Notes: a model not told the origin generated them from the letters alone. A stretch of 64,000 bases of DNA from Carallia brachiata (GCA_021464245.1 JADCRB010000055.1:2510487-2574486), one strand, 5' to 3'. Shown: positions 36,126-46,759, counted from the stretch's first letter. Translations and numbers: made by a program.

Positions 36126-36910
36126 CAAAGGCAATCCCAAGAACCCACACCATCTATGCAAACAAAAGATAGCAAGCCACCCCGTATGCACAAACAGACC
36201 CCCCAAATAGCAAGGCCAACCCAAATCCAGCGGCAGCATCCGGGACTAAAAGGACCTAAATCCCAAGCCCATAGTCCAAGAAAACAACAACCCTCATGGA
36301 AGGACTAGGTAGGGTCAAGGCCCAACCCAACAGAAGAGTCTGGAAGCACCAAGCATCTACGCTCCCACCGCTCACCGGTGGTGAAAACCTGGCAGTCCAG
36401 GGAAGGCGAAGCCCCAAAGGGCTGACAGCAGTCGAAACCACCAACGCCACCAAATCGCCAACACAGGGCGTGAGAGGGAACCAAATGCCGCGAATCATGG
36501 AGGGACAAGCCGGAAGAGGGTCGACCAGAAGACGGGAGCCAGCCAACACAACAAACTAATGACAGAGACCAGCAGTACAGAAGTAGACTATACAAGGACA
36601 GCCAAAACCAAAAACATCCCCCCTCCCCCACCCCCCACCCAAACAAGAGAAGCGCAGGAGGTGGGGGAGACCCCCAACGAAGAAGCTTCAAACCAGACAA
36701 CAAAGCACTGAAACGGAACCCCCACCGAAACACCCAAGGAACCGAGACCACCAAACCGGAGGAAGAGGCACCAAGGCCTCAAAAAGCTCACGACAGAGCA
36801 CTAAACGACGACCGGACCGCGGAGCACGATCAGTCGTCGACTGAACCGCAAACTCGCTCTTGACACACAGTAGACACTACCGACGCACGATAGCAGTGTT
36901 TGCGAACTTC
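36126..36910. other. GC-rich island of unknown origin
   Basis: Sharply higher GC than the surrounding AT-rich spacer, with long open frames on both strands (for example minus 36754-36305). None shows a domain I recognise. It lies only in the spacer between subtilase copies 1 and 2; the unit homology resumes near 36960. TCACAACCTTAACT occurs on both sides (about 35782 and 36914), which may mark the limits of one insertion. It is possibly the 5' part of a retroelement or captured DNA. Confidence 0.5.
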
Positions 36911-37095
36911 TTGATCACAACCTTAACTCAATACAATTTTCGTGAATGGACACATTTTTTTTTTAAAACAGATATAATAGACATGTTCTATTTATGAAAT
37001 TGTGTTACGAATTCCGTGTTTTTTTTTTTTTCCTTATGCTGAACTCTTAAATTTTAATAACTCACTTAAACTATAATTGAAAATAAAAATACGTG

Positions 37096-37115
37096 GGGGG
37101 GGGGGGGGGGGGGGG
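37096..37115 (+). repeat. Run of 20 G
   Basis: An uninterrupted homopolymer of 20 G inside array spacer DNA. It may form a G-quadruplex, and its length is likely unstable in vivo and in sequencing. Confidence 0.9.
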
Positions 37116-37277
37116 TTGTGTGAGGACGGAAATATGAGATCTGTTTGCAAAATTAATTTGTTTTAATTCTGTCCAAAATTATAGACCACAAAAACGTAAA
37201 AAAAAAGGGCTCGTTAATCTTTTTATTATTATTATTATTATTATTTGTTTTCTATTCGATGACGAGATGGCGACGAG

Positions 37278-37470
37278 CTCCTTTCTCGCCAATCTCCGAA
37301 AGCCATCAAAGCTTTGAATACGCTATTCCTAGAATAGAACGCTTGGCGAGATACAGGGACTCCGGCGAAGCCGGAACAGGCGGCGCCGCTGGCGGTGAGG
37401 CACGGGCCGCCAAAGTGTTGGCCGCCCAAGGAGCAGTTGAAGATCATTTATGATCATGAACTGCTGCTTT
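37278..37470 (+). pseudogene. PTAC10 exon 1 fragment, array copy a
   Basis: The plus strand matches the coding sense of PTAC10 exon 1 (whose gene is on the minus strand at 59171-59938). Two blocks are joined by a deletion: one for SPxAIxAxxML, one for APLVVRxxPPxxWPP...E. Stops and frame changes make it non-coding. It lies about 560 bases 3' of subtilase copy 2. Confidence 0.8.
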
Positions 37471-38030
37471 ACTGAAATGGATTGCCGGCGAGGCGGCAAT
37501 AACAATAGATTGGAAGACACAATCGGATCGGTTAACGTTGATTTGACCTTATAATTCAGCAAAACATTGACTTACTTTTTATTTTGTTTTTCCCCTTTTT
37601 AAGTGCAAAAAAAAAAAACAGCATTAAATTTTGGAGTTCGATTTTCCACGTTTCTTAGGAGGACTGGATCGGTAGGAATCTTCAAATTGTTCGGGAGAAA
37701 ATTAAAAAATGATAAGATTATATAAATACGTTTAATGAGATGCAGTTAGTCCGCATATCTACTGTGTGTCCAAAATTATGTTACCAAAAAGCATTTCCAA
37801 TTAGAGAATCATCTGAACTGAGCCCTGCTTGACAAGTATATAAATCTGATAGAGAGACTGACATTTAGATGAGACAAGTGCATACACGTCGAATTTGACG
37901 CAACATAACATTCAATTTATTGTTTGTCGAAAATCTTTGACAAGCAGAATATGCTGGGTGATAAAAGAGTTAAAAGATAGAATTGCGATAATCTTTATTG
38001 TATGGGCAAAGGAAACTAGACCTGTAGGGC

Positions 38031-40322
38031 TTACAGTTTGAGGGCAACAACAGGGCTTGACACTGCATGACTGTATTGATCCTTCCATTTTAGATAGCCA
38101 TACAGCACTGAATGTGGGGTATTTTCATCGATTTCTACGGTCACAGAAAAGCATTGTCTCTCATACCGTTGAGTGAAAGTTAGAGTAGTAGGCTCCACCG
38201 TAATTCTCATTCCATAAGCTGGAGGAATTTCTACTGTTGCCTGGTAAATAGCTGTGTCATTTCCCACATTTGTGACCACCCTGCTAAATCTTTTGATTGT
38301 AGGAGAGGCAGAAGTTTTGTTGCTGAAAATGGCAATGAATGACGGGTAGTTTAGATCGCTTTGCACTTGGCTGCAATTCCATTGACTTCTCCTGAGGAGA
38401 GTACTCATCTGTGTGTAATCATAGCCCAGGCCACACACAAAGTTTAGATACTCTTGGAATCCCAAATCATAAATGAGTCCAGGGTTCATGGCCTTGTTTG
38501 GATTGATATGCCCTGCACCAAAAGCTAGAGGTGTGGTGGGAAGGGCAGTGAATTCGTCTTTTATGGTAGAGTGAGTGTTATCTCCGTTATATGCTGTGGT
38601 CATAATTGCTGAACGGATTGCTGCTGGACTCCACCCCGGATGGACACTTTTGAGTAAAGCTGCTACACCAGCAACATGGGGTGCCGCCATTGAGGTGCCT
38701 GAATATAAAGCATAATCTGTTACCAAATCATATTGCCCCACCCTCATGAATGGCGTTGGTGCAACTGCTGCTAGCACATCCACTCCAGGAGCAAGTACAT
38801 CGGGTTTTAAAATTGTTGGATTGATCGGGTCAGGTCCTCTTGAAGAAAAATAGGCAACTTGAGGAGCTGGCTTTGTTCCCAAATTGGTTAACATGAATTC
38901 AATGCCTTTTACTTTGGCTTCAGTCACCTGAGTTGCATATTGTCTAACTAAGGCCCCAGAAGCAGTTGATAAAACTACGCTGGGAATAGTGTAGTCCTCC
39001 GGATCCAAAAATGACAAATCTGTCATGAATATTCCAGCATATGCGCCGGCCCTCTGAAGCTCTTCCTTTTGTCCTTCAACATCCGTTTGGGTGGTATTGT
39101 CACATAAGACTATCTTTCCATGAACCTCGCTCCCGTTAAATACGCCGTGTTTGCATATTGCTGTGTTTGGGTCACCTTGACCATAGTACAAAGGAGCATC
39201 AGTAATGTAGACGCGCTCTGGGAAGTATGATGTACCTTGAACTGTCAATCCATTTCCCAGTGTTATCATAGCAGTGAAAGTTCGATCAAGTGTGCCCGCT
39301 CCAACTGTTGTAATCCATGGTGCTCCGTTGTATATTGATCCATAGCTCCACCCATCATTCCCAGCCGCGCACACAACAAAAATTCCTTTCTCAATTGCAG
39401 AAAGAGAAGCTATGGCAATGACATCTTGGAAGTAAGGCGATTGCTCAAAGCCAAGAGACAAAGACATAACGTCGACCCCATCAGCTATTGCCTGGTCCAT
39501 TCCTGCAAGCACATCAGTAGCTGCAGTTTCTTCAGTGTCTGTTGCGAAGAGGACCTTGTACATGGCAAGGTGTGCAGCTGGCGCCATTCCTCTGGCTGTG
39601 CCTTTAGCATATCCAAAATGGCTGGCACCTTGCACTGGGGAACCAGCAGCTGTGGATGATGTGTGGGTTCCATGACCATAGAAGTCCCTGGCAGAGTCAT
39701 AGTCAACTTCTGGATTAATTTTCCTTCCTGCGGCTCTGAGTCCTTTGCTAAAAGATCGAGCACCAATGAGTTTCTTATTGCAATTAGCTGGGCCAAATGC
39801 GGTGCCATTCTCACATTGCCCTTTCCATCTTTGTGGCACAGGTTGCATCGCTCTGTCATTGAAGCTTTGACTTTCTGGCCAAATTCCTGTGTCAATGATC
39901 CCTATGATCACGCCTTCACCATACGATGCAGTTGGCCATAGGCCAAACTTATGGTTCAGTCCAAGAAACATGGAGCTATGGGTGGTGAATAGTTTTCCAA
40001 AAGACTCTTTATACGTAGCAAGATGAGCTGGGGACCGCTCAATTTCAGCTAATTGAGTTGGTGTGAGTCTGGCACTGAAACCATGCATGGCATGACTATA
40101 AGAGTACAGCAAACTTTCTTTGTCATCGTGTCGATCTGACAACGATGTCAAGATTGAGCGGTGCCATGACTCATGGGTTGAGAATGTGGTGGGCTTTTGA
40201 TTGCGATCCATGTGGATGATGTATGTTTGCATTTCTTCACTTCCAAGAACTACATCATTTCTTCCCCCAAGCAATAGCAGGGTCAAAAGCAGCTGACTGT
40301 AAATGATCCTGGAGAAGCCCAT
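38031..40322 (-). CDS. SBT1.9: Subtilisin-like protease SBT1.9-type, array copy 2, 763 aa
   Basis: Intact intronless paralogue of copy 1. It has a signal peptide (about 1-27), I9 prodomain, and triad Asp144 (IIDTGIWPE), His217 (DFYGHGTH) and Ser544 (SGTSMAAPH), with oxyanion Asn322 (AAGNDGW). A PA domain and a C-terminal fibronectin-like domain follow. It is one residue shorter because of small indels before Ser544 (VAPTPF where the others have VxPNxP). The residue before GHGTH is Y here, T in copies 1 and 4, and A in copy 3; it sits next to the catalytic histidine. ATG 40322 starts the signal peptide. Text downstream of the PA domain (EAKVKGIEFMLTN) groups this copy with copies 3 and 4 rather than with copy 1. 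It is expected to act in the apoplast; the substrate is unknown. Confidence 0.95.
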   Translation of the reverse strand: MGFSRIIYSQLLLTLLLLGGRNDVVLGSEEMQTYIIHMDRNQKPTTFSTHESWHRSILTSLSDRHDDKESLLYSYSHAMHGFSARLTPTQLAEIERSPAHLATYKESFGKLFTTHSSMFLGLNHKFGLWPTASYGEGVIIGIIDTGIWPESQSFNDRAMQPVPQRWKGQCENGTAFGPANCNKKLIGARSFSKGLRAAGRKINPEVDYDSARDFYGHGTHTSSTAAGSPVQGASHFGYAKGTARGMAPAAHLAMYKVLFATDTEETAATDVLAGMDQAIADGVDVMSLSLGFEQSPYFQDVIAIASLSAIEKGIFVVCAAGNDGWSYGSIYNGAPWITTVGAGTLDRTFTAMITLGNGLTVQGTSYFPERVYITDAPLYYGQGDPNTAICKHGVFNGSEVHGKIVLCDNTTQTDVEGQKEELQRAGAYAGIFMTDLSFLDPEDYTIPSVVLSTASGALVRQYATQVTEAKVKGIEFMLTNLGTKPAPQVAYFSSRGPDPINPTILKPDVLAPGVDVLAAVAPTPFMRVGQYDLVTDYALYSGTSMAAPHVAGVAALLKSVHPGWSPAAIRSAIMTTAYNGDNTHSTIKDEFTALPTTPLAFGAGHINPNKAMNPGLIYDLGFQEYLNFVCGLGYDYTQMSTLLRRSQWNCSQVQSDLNYPSFIAIFSNKTSASPTIKRFSRVVTNVGNDTAIYQATVEIPPAYGMRITVEPTTLTFTQRYERQCFSVTVEIDENTPHSVLYGYLKWKDQYSHAVSSPVVALKL

Positions 40323-40414
40323 GCCTTCTTTTTTTGTTTTTTTGAAATGCCAGCCAAGAGACTTCTTGACAAAGACAATGAGAATTGATGAATTTCAAAG
40401 AGATACGTTGGGGG

Positions 40415-40425
40415 TTATATATAAG
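40415..40425 (-). promoter_or_regulatory. TATA box of subtilase copy 2
   Basis: CTTATATATAA on the minus strand, 93 bases before the ATG. The surrounding 60 bases are almost the same as in copy 1. Confidence 0.75.
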
Positions 40426-40645
40426 TGCAGCTGGTCGTGTATGTTGTTTCTTGTATGAAAGTAGCATTCCCAGTAGGAGACAGGACACTTTGCTAATCGA
40501 TTTTTCCCAAGTCCATGTAACAATTGTGTATTTCTACATAGACTACTTGGCTTTTGTTTTGTTGGTCTTGTTATTATCGTGAATGTCACTTGTTTGTAAA
40601 TGAATCTGGGCTTTACTCAATTGTTTGCATCGTAGCCTCAGAAGA

Positions 40646-40690
40646 ATGAACCGGCCATACGGCTACTGCTCTTTTTCCCTTTACTATTAC
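40646..40690 (-). promoter_or_regulatory. Conserved upstream module of subtilase copy 2
   Basis: Contains ATGAACCGGCCATAC (40646-40660, plus-strand text) followed by GGCTACTGCTCTTTTTCCC, as before the other copies, about 325 bases from the ATG. Confidence 0.5.
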
Positions 40691-40846
40691 TGATTTAATT
40701 CTTATAATTTTTCCCGCTAGTGCTTCCTGACGATTTTCATGGAATTTTCCCGAAACACACAACCATTTTGCCTTTTGTTTTGAGGTTGATTTTGATCTCA
40801 ATTTTGTTGGTTGACGAGCGCGCAAGAGGAATCTTGGCAACGCTGT

Positions 40847-41313
40847 CAGGGACGGATCCAGCCTGGGACGATGCCACCCCTGGTGTTTTTAAGTTATATA
40901 TTTTGTTGGGAAAATTTGTTCAGGTCCATAACTTGGTTCAGTGGCAAGCATCACCATGTCTCCCGTCACGTATTGAAGGTTCAAGTCCTAAGGCCCCATT
41001 CTTGTTTCTTATTTTTTTGCTTCTTTGGGTTTCTTTCTATTTTTATCCTTTTTTTTATCTTTTTTTTCTTTTTCTTTTGAAGAGCAACAAGTTTATTTTT
41101 TCACTTTAAAAATCATCTTTTCTTTTTTAAAGAAATGATATATAGAAATTGAAAATTTTATAACATTACAATTGGTAGGGTATTATTATAATATTTACTA
41201 TTCATAATAATTAATATAATTTTTATTTTTATTATATATATATATTAATTTTCTTATTATATTTATACTATAATATTTACTCCCTCTCAAAATTTTTTCT
41301 TGATCCGTACCTG
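40847..41313. mobile_element. Non-autonomous hAT-like element with 8-bp target duplication
   Basis: 467 bp. Left end CAGGGACGGATCCAG, right end TTGATCCGTACCTG, which are inverted repeats with one or two mismatches. The flanks are AACGCTGT (40839-40846) and AACGCCGT (41314-41321), an 8-bp target duplication differing at one base. CAGGG-type ends plus an 8-bp duplication point to the hAT superfamily. The homologous spacer upstream of copy 3 (near 47600-47690) lacks it, so it inserted after the unit duplicated. No transposase is encoded. Confidence 0.82.
40927..40995 (+). repeat. tRNA-like A/B-box segment inside the hAT-like element
   Basis: An A-box-like TGGTTCAGTGGC (40934-40945) and a B-box-like GGTTCAAGTCC (40978-40988) are 44 bases apart, the spacing found in tRNAs and tRNA-derived SINEs. 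The presumed acceptor arms do not pair, so it is not a tRNA gene. A SINE head captured by the element is possible. Confidence 0.4.
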
Positions 41314-41784
41314 AACGCCGTGGCCATTTTTACGCCAAAAGGGAAGGTTCGATGATCATGTCTCTTAGGAATTTTCATCACTTATGGCATTTTGTGTTTT
41401 TTTTTTATTTTTTTTGGTTGGGTACATTCCCATAGGTATTTGCTTATTAAAGATTTAACATATTGACAATTTTTCTTTCAGTACATAAGAACAATTGCAA
41501 TACAAAGCGCATTCTGATAATGACAAGACGTTAAAATACAATACATCTTAAAACTGGGCTTAAACGATCCAACCTATGTAAGAATCATCATTTGCGGTTA
41601 CAACGATAAATGTGAAAGTATTGAGGCATGTTCTATAAACTTACACGGAAACTTGCTTCTTGTGGACATTGGAACCTATGCCTAAAAGTGAGAACACGAC
41701 AAGCCAGGCAAATTGTGAGGTTGGTGATGGGAACTCTCCTGCCAGGGATTTGGAATTAAGGGGACAAAGAATCTAGAGTAAAGT

Positions 41785-42300
41785 TGTCAGAATCGGACCG
41801 GTTATCGAATCGAAAATATTAGTGGGTCAAGATTCAACCGGTTCAACCGGTCGAACCGGTATTTAAACCGGTATTTATTAATATATATATATATATAAAT
41901 AATTTAAAAAAATAATACTTATACATGATTATTAAATATTATTTTTTTAATTTTGAGAATTAAATTGAAAATTTTGATAAATTTAGGACTAAATTGAAAG
42001 TTTTGATAAACTTAGGATTAAATTGAAAATTTTAATTAAATTTAAAACTCAAATTATAATTTAAATAAACATTGAGATCAAATTATAATTTATAAAACTT
42101 TATACCGGTTTGAACCGGTTGAACTGGGTTCGGTTTTTGACCAGTTTTCACATGTTTGATCGGTTTTTGATCGGTTTAAACCTGTTTTGACCGGTCCGAG
42201 TTAAGGGGTAACTGTAACCATAAACCGGCTCGGACTTTTGGCCGGTTATCGGTTGAACCGGTCAGACCAATCGGTCCGAGTCGGTTTTGAAAACATTGAT
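41785..42300 (+). repeat. AACCGGT-rich dispersed repeat, less decayed copy
   Basis: Multiple AACCGGT and GGTTGAACCGG motifs at both ends flank an AT-rich centre with a TA microsatellite (about 41880-41896). It is collinear with the inverted copy at 9385-9775. No coding capacity; a non-autonomous plant transposon of unassigned class. Confidence 0.75.
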
Positions 42301-43340
42301 CTAGAGGTAATAGAAAAGCTACAATAATTAAGGTTATTCCCAGTTAGGGAAGTTAAAAAAGAGACTGACACTAAATAAGAAATTAAAAGTAAAAATATGG
42401 CAAAAGTGTTGCGTTATATTTAATTAAATGATATTGTGATTTTATTGAACTATATTGTTTGGGGATGTGTAAAAATGTGATTTTTCATATGATCTGTTTT
42501 GTGAGGTATTATTTTACTTAGGGATGTTATGAATAAAATTAAACATTCTCTTGAAAAAGAAATTTTATACCAAAACTAATGTCAAGAGAATTAGTGAATT
42601 ACACAAAGTTTCATTGTCAATAATACAATTTCCGAAGTACCAAAAAAGAGGAAAAAAAGCGTAAACAAAAAAGTTTACGCCATAAAGGATGGTCTTCTTC
42701 GTCCTCAATTTCTTATTTGCCAATATATTGAAATAAACACCTTTTTGAAATTTAATTCCGTGAAAATATAGTTTTAAGTACATATAAGAATAACAATGAT
42801 GTCTTTTTCTTAAAAAAATTAAAAAAAAATGTCTCCTTAAAAATAGAAGAATAATAAGAGATACTTACTAATTTAATTTTTTGAGTAAGTAAAATTTATT
42901 AATGATCTAACACAATATAATTTATTTTTTTGTTATTATTACTTTAAGTGAATTTTACTTATTATATAATGTAAAATTATAAATAATTAATACTTATTAA
43001 AAATATAAATCAAATTAAAAATCTCTAATAATAATAATTAAACATACTATAATAGACATCTCCAATTTACGAAATTCTAAGATTCCGTGTCTAACCTTTT
43101 GTTTTTTCTCCTAAGTTCACCTCTAAATTGACTTAAATTATAACTGAAAATCAAAATATCGTTCGGTGATTTTGGGTAATTTTGTGTTCAAAAAAAATTT
43201 TGGGACAGATATATAAGATTTGTTTGCAAAATTAATTTGCTTTAATTTTGTTCAAAATTATAGAAAAAATAATAATAATAATTTATAGGCCTCCAAAAAC
43301 TGGATCTTTTGTTTATTGAGTTTGTTTTCATTTTTTTTAT
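42301..43340. other. Spacer, no gene
   Basis: AT-rich spacer between subtilase copies 2 and 3. It resembles the matching spacers near 36960-37260 and 48600-48900 (shared TATAATAGACAT, ATTAATTTG and AATTATA blocks). No coding sequence is seen. Confidence 0.45.
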
Positions 43341-43357
43341 GTGGGGACGGCGAAGAG

Positions 43358-43560
43358 CCTCTTTCTCGCCTGTCTCCGAAATCCATCAAAGCTTTGAAGA
43401 TGCTATTCCCAGAACCGAACGCAATGCGAGATATAGAGGACTCCGGCGAAGCCAGAATAGGCGGCGCCGCTGGGTTTCAGGAACGCGCCGCCAAGGTGTT
43501 TGACGCACAGGGAGCAATAGTTGGAGTTCATTCACGATCATGAACTGCTGCTTTAACGAA
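43358..43560 (+). pseudogene. PTAC10 exon 1 fragment, array copy b
   Basis: Same two PTAC10-like blocks and internal deletion as at 37278-37470, in the same orientation, with its own substitutions and frame disruptions. It lies about 700 bases 3' of subtilase copy 3; the extra distance is due to a MITE inserted between them. Confidence 0.8.
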
Positions 43561-43831
43561 ATGGGTTGCCGGCCATATCGATAGACCGGAAGAACATTCT
43601 GACCAGGCTCGTTGATTTGACGTTATAATTCAGTAAAACATTTTTTCTTTCTTTACTTTTCTTTTTCCCTCTCAAGGTAAAAGAAAAGTTTAAAATTTCT
43701 GAGTTCGATTTCCCGCGCTTCTTAGCACGATTGGATCCGTACGCATTTTTTATTGTTTGGGAGAGAATTAGAAAATCATGTAAACTGAGCTCTGCTTTGC
43801 AAATATATAAATCTGATAGAAAGAATGACAT

Positions 43832-44117
43832 TGAGAATCCGTTTGTTTGCTGTAAAATAATTTATATTTATAAAATATTTATAAAAAAAAATATTTGTAG
43901 GAAAAAATATTTACAGTGAAAATAATAATTTTTTTTGTCATTTATTTATAGTACAATTTATATTTTTTCTTGAAAATAACTTTACCTCTTCAAAAATAAA
44001 ATTATTTTATCTGAAAAACTGTAAATTTTACCTATTTAAAACATTTTTTATAAAACAAACGCCGAAAAATTTATAAAATTTTTTCTTATAAAATATTTTT
44101 TAAAAAACAAACACACC
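43832..44117 (+). mobile_element. MITE family copy 2
   Basis: Left end AATCCGTTTGTTTGCTG, right end AAACAAACACACCCTTA: inverted termini with a few mismatches. It is absent at the matching place 3' of copy 4 (about 49395), where GAATGACATT continues almost directly into the CATCCACGTTTATTTT block. Confidence 0.75.
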
Positions 44118-44256
44118 CTTACCCTTAAATACAAACACATCCACGTTTATTTTAACGGTACATTGACAAAGCATAAAATGCCGAGTAATAAAGAGTTAAA
44201 AGATAGAATGGTGAAAATCTTCATTGAATCGGAAAGGGAAACTAGACCTTCAGGGG

Positions 44257-46551
44257 TCATACACTGAGGGCAACTATAGGGCTTGACACTGCATGATTGT
44301 ATTGATCCTTCCATTTTAGATAGCCATAGAGTACTGAATGTGGGGTATTTTCATCGATTTCTACGGTCACAGAAAACAGTTGTCTATCATACCGTTGAGT
44401 GAAGGTTAGAGTAGTAGGCTCCACCGTAATTCTCATTCCGTAAGCTGGAGGAATTTCAACTGTTGCCTGGTAAATAGCTGTGTCATTTCCCACGTTTGTC
44501 ACCACCCTGCTAAATTTTTTGATCGTCGGAGAGGTGGAAGTTTTGTTGCTGAAAGTGGCAATGAATGACGGGTAGTTTAGATCGCTTTGCACTTGGCTGC
44601 AATTCCATTGACTTCTCCTGAGGAGAGCACTCATCTGTGTGTAATTATAGCCCAGGCCACACACAAAGTTGACATACTCTTGGAATCCCGCATCATAAAT
44701 GAGTCCGGGATTCATGGCCTTGTTCGGATTCATATGCCCTGCACCAAAGGCTAGAGGTGTGGTGGAAAGGGCAGTGAATTCGTCTTTTATGGTAGAGTGA
44801 GTGTTGTCTGTGGTGTAGGCTGTGGTCATAATTGCTGAACGGATTGCTGCTGGACTCCATTCAGGATGGACACTTTTGAGTAAAGCTGCTACACCAGCAA
44901 CATGGGGTGCCGCCATGGAGGTGCCTGAATATAAAGCATAATCTGTTACCAAATCATATTTTCCCACCCTCATGAATGGCTTATTTGGTGCAACTGCTGC
45001 TAGCACGTCCACTCCAGGAGCAAGTAGATCAGGTTTTAAAATTGTTGGATTGATCGGGTCAGGTCCTCTGGAAGAAAAATAGGCAACTTCAGGAGCTGGC
45101 TTTGTTCCCAAATTGGTTATCCCGAATTCGATGCCTTTTACTTTGGCTGCAGTCACCTGGGTTGCATATTGTCTAACTAAAGCCCCAGAAGCAGTTGATA
45201 AAACTACGCTGGGAATAGTATAGTCATCTGGTTGCAAAAGTGACAAATCTGTCATGAATATTCCAGCATATGCACCTGCCCTCTGAAGCTCCTCCTTTTG
45301 TCCCTCAACATCTGTCTGGGTGGTATTGTCACATAAGACTATTTTTCCATGAACTTCGCTTCCGTTAAATGCACGATATTTGCATATTGCTTTGTTTGGG
45401 TCGCCTTGACTATAGTACAATGGAGCATCAGTCATGTAGATGCGCTCTGGGAAGTATGATTCACCTTGAATCGTCAATCCATTTCCCAGTGTTATTACAG
45501 CGGCGAAAGTTCGATCAAGTGTGCCAGCTCCAACTGTTGTAATCCATGGTGCTCCATTGTATATTGTTCCATAGCTCCACCCATCATTTCCAGCTGAACA
45601 CACAACAAAAATTCCTTTCTCAATTGCAGAAAGAGAAGCTATGGCAATAACATCTTGGAAGTAAGGTGTTTGTGGGAAACCGAGGGACAATGACATGATA
45701 TCAACCCCGTCAGCAATTGCTTGGTCCATTCCCGCAAGTACATCAGTTGATGCAGTTTCTAGAGTATCCGTTGCGAAGAGGACCTTGTACATGGCAACAT
45801 GTGCAGCTGGTGCCATTCCTCTGGCTGTGCCTTTTGCATATCCAAAATGGCTGGCACCTTGCACTGGGGAACCTGCGGCTGTGGATGATGTGTGGGTTCC
45901 ATGACCAGCGAAGTCTCTGGCAGAGTCATAGTCCTCCTTGGGATTAATTTTCCTTCCTGCGGCTTTGAGTCCTTTGCTAAAAGATCGAGCTCCAATGAGT
46001 TTCTTATTGCATTTAGCTGGGCCAAATGCGGTGCCATTCTCACATTGCCCTCTCCATCTTTGTGGCACAGGTTGCATCCCTCTATCATTGAAGCTTTGAC
46101 TTTCTGGCCAAATTCCTGTGTCAATGATCCCTATGATCACACCTTCACCATACGATGCAGTAGGCCATAGGCCAAACTTATGGTTTAGTCCAAGAAACGT
46201 GGAGCTGTGGGTGGTGAATAGTTTTCCCAAAGACTCTTTATACGTAGCAAGATGAGCTGGGGATCGCTCAATTTCAGCTAATTGAGATGGTGTGAGTCTG
46301 GCACTGAAACCATGCATGACATGGCTATAAGAGTACAGCAAAATTTCTGTGTCATCGTATTGATCTGACAATGACGTCAAGATTGAGCGGTGCCATGACT
46401 CATGGGTTGTGAATGTCGTAGGCTTTTGATTGTGATCCATGTGGATGATGTATGTTTGCACTTCTTCACTTCCAAGAACTACATTGCTCCTTCCCAGAAG
46501 CAATAGCAGTGGCCAGAGCAGCAGCCTGTAAATGAGCTTGGAGAGGCCCAT
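44257..46551 (-). CDS. SBT1.9: Subtilisin-like protease SBT1.9-type, array copy 3, 764 aa
   Basis: Intact intronless paralogue. It has a signal peptide (about 1-27, MGLSKLIYRLLLWP start), I9 prodomain (about 33-112), catalytic Asp144, His217 (DFAGHGTH), Asn322 (CSAGNDGW) and Ser545 (SGTSMAAPH), a PA domain and a fibronectin III-like C-terminal domain. The upstream open frame reaches 46707, but the in-frame ATG at 46551 begins the signal peptide and lies 87 bases after the TATA box, so I chose it. Its C-terminal third is nearly the same as copies 2 and 4, while the middle (VDIMSLSLGFPQTPYFQD) follows copy 1. This mosaic suggests gene conversion within the array. Its promoter carries three tandem versions of the upstream module. 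It is presumably secreted; the substrate is unknown. Confidence 0.95.
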   Translation of the reverse strand: MGLSKLIYRLLLWPLLLLLGRSNVVLGSEEVQTYIIHMDHNQKPTTFTTHESWHRSILTSLSDQYDDTEILLYSYSHVMHGFSARLTPSQLAEIERSPAHLATYKESLGKLFTTHSSTFLGLNHKFGLWPTASYGEGVIIGIIDTGIWPESQSFNDRGMQPVPQRWRGQCENGTAFGPAKCNKKLIGARSFSKGLKAAGRKINPKEDYDSARDFAGHGTHTSSTAAGSPVQGASHFGYAKGTARGMAPAAHVAMYKVLFATDTLETASTDVLAGMDQAIADGVDIMSLSLGFPQTPYFQDVIAIASLSAIEKGIFVVCSAGNDGWSYGTIYNGAPWITTVGAGTLDRTFAAVITLGNGLTIQGESYFPERIYMTDAPLYYSQGDPNKAICKYRAFNGSEVHGKIVLCDNTTQTDVEGQKEELQRAGAYAGIFMTDLSLLQPDDYTIPSVVLSTASGALVRQYATQVTAAKVKGIEFGITNLGTKPAPEVAYFSSRGPDPINPTILKPDLLAPGVDVLAAVAPNKPFMRVGKYDLVTDYALYSGTSMAAPHVAGVAALLKSVHPEWSPAAIRSAIMTTAYTTDNTHSTIKDEFTALSTTPLAFGAGHMNPNKAMNPGLIYDAGFQEYVNFVCGLGYNYTQMSALLRRSQWNCSQVQSDLNYPSFIATFSNKTSTSPTIKKFSRVVTNVGNDTAIYQATVEIPPAYGMRITVEPTTLTFTQRYDRQLFSVTVEIDENTPHSVLYGYLKWKDQYNHAVSSPIVALSV

Positions 46552-46637
46552 CCTTTTTTTTTTTTTGAAAATGCCAGCCAATGCTCCTATTGATAAAGAC
46601 GAAGAAAACTGATGAATTTCAGAGAGACGCATTGGTG

Positions 46638-46648
46638 TTATATATAAG
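46638..46648 (-). promoter_or_regulatory. TATA box of subtilase copy 3
   Basis: CTTATATATAA on the minus strand, 87 bases before the ATG, in the same sequence context as in the other copies. Confidence 0.75.
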
Positions 46649-46759
46649 TGCAATTCTGTGTATGTTGTTTCTTGTATGATAGTAGCATTGCCGTAGAGAT
46701 AGGACATCTTTGTTAATCGATGTTTCCCAAGTCAATGGAATAACTGTCTTTCTACATAA

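Noticed and set aside
36305..36754. A 149-aa membrane protein on the minus strand of the GC-rich island
   Set aside because: Tryptophan- and leucine-rich text is expected from GT-rich DNA; there is no plausible start context, homology or splice structure that I can recognise.
40927..40995. A functional tRNA gene
   Set aside because: A and B boxes are spaced correctly, but the acceptor and anticodon arms do not pair.
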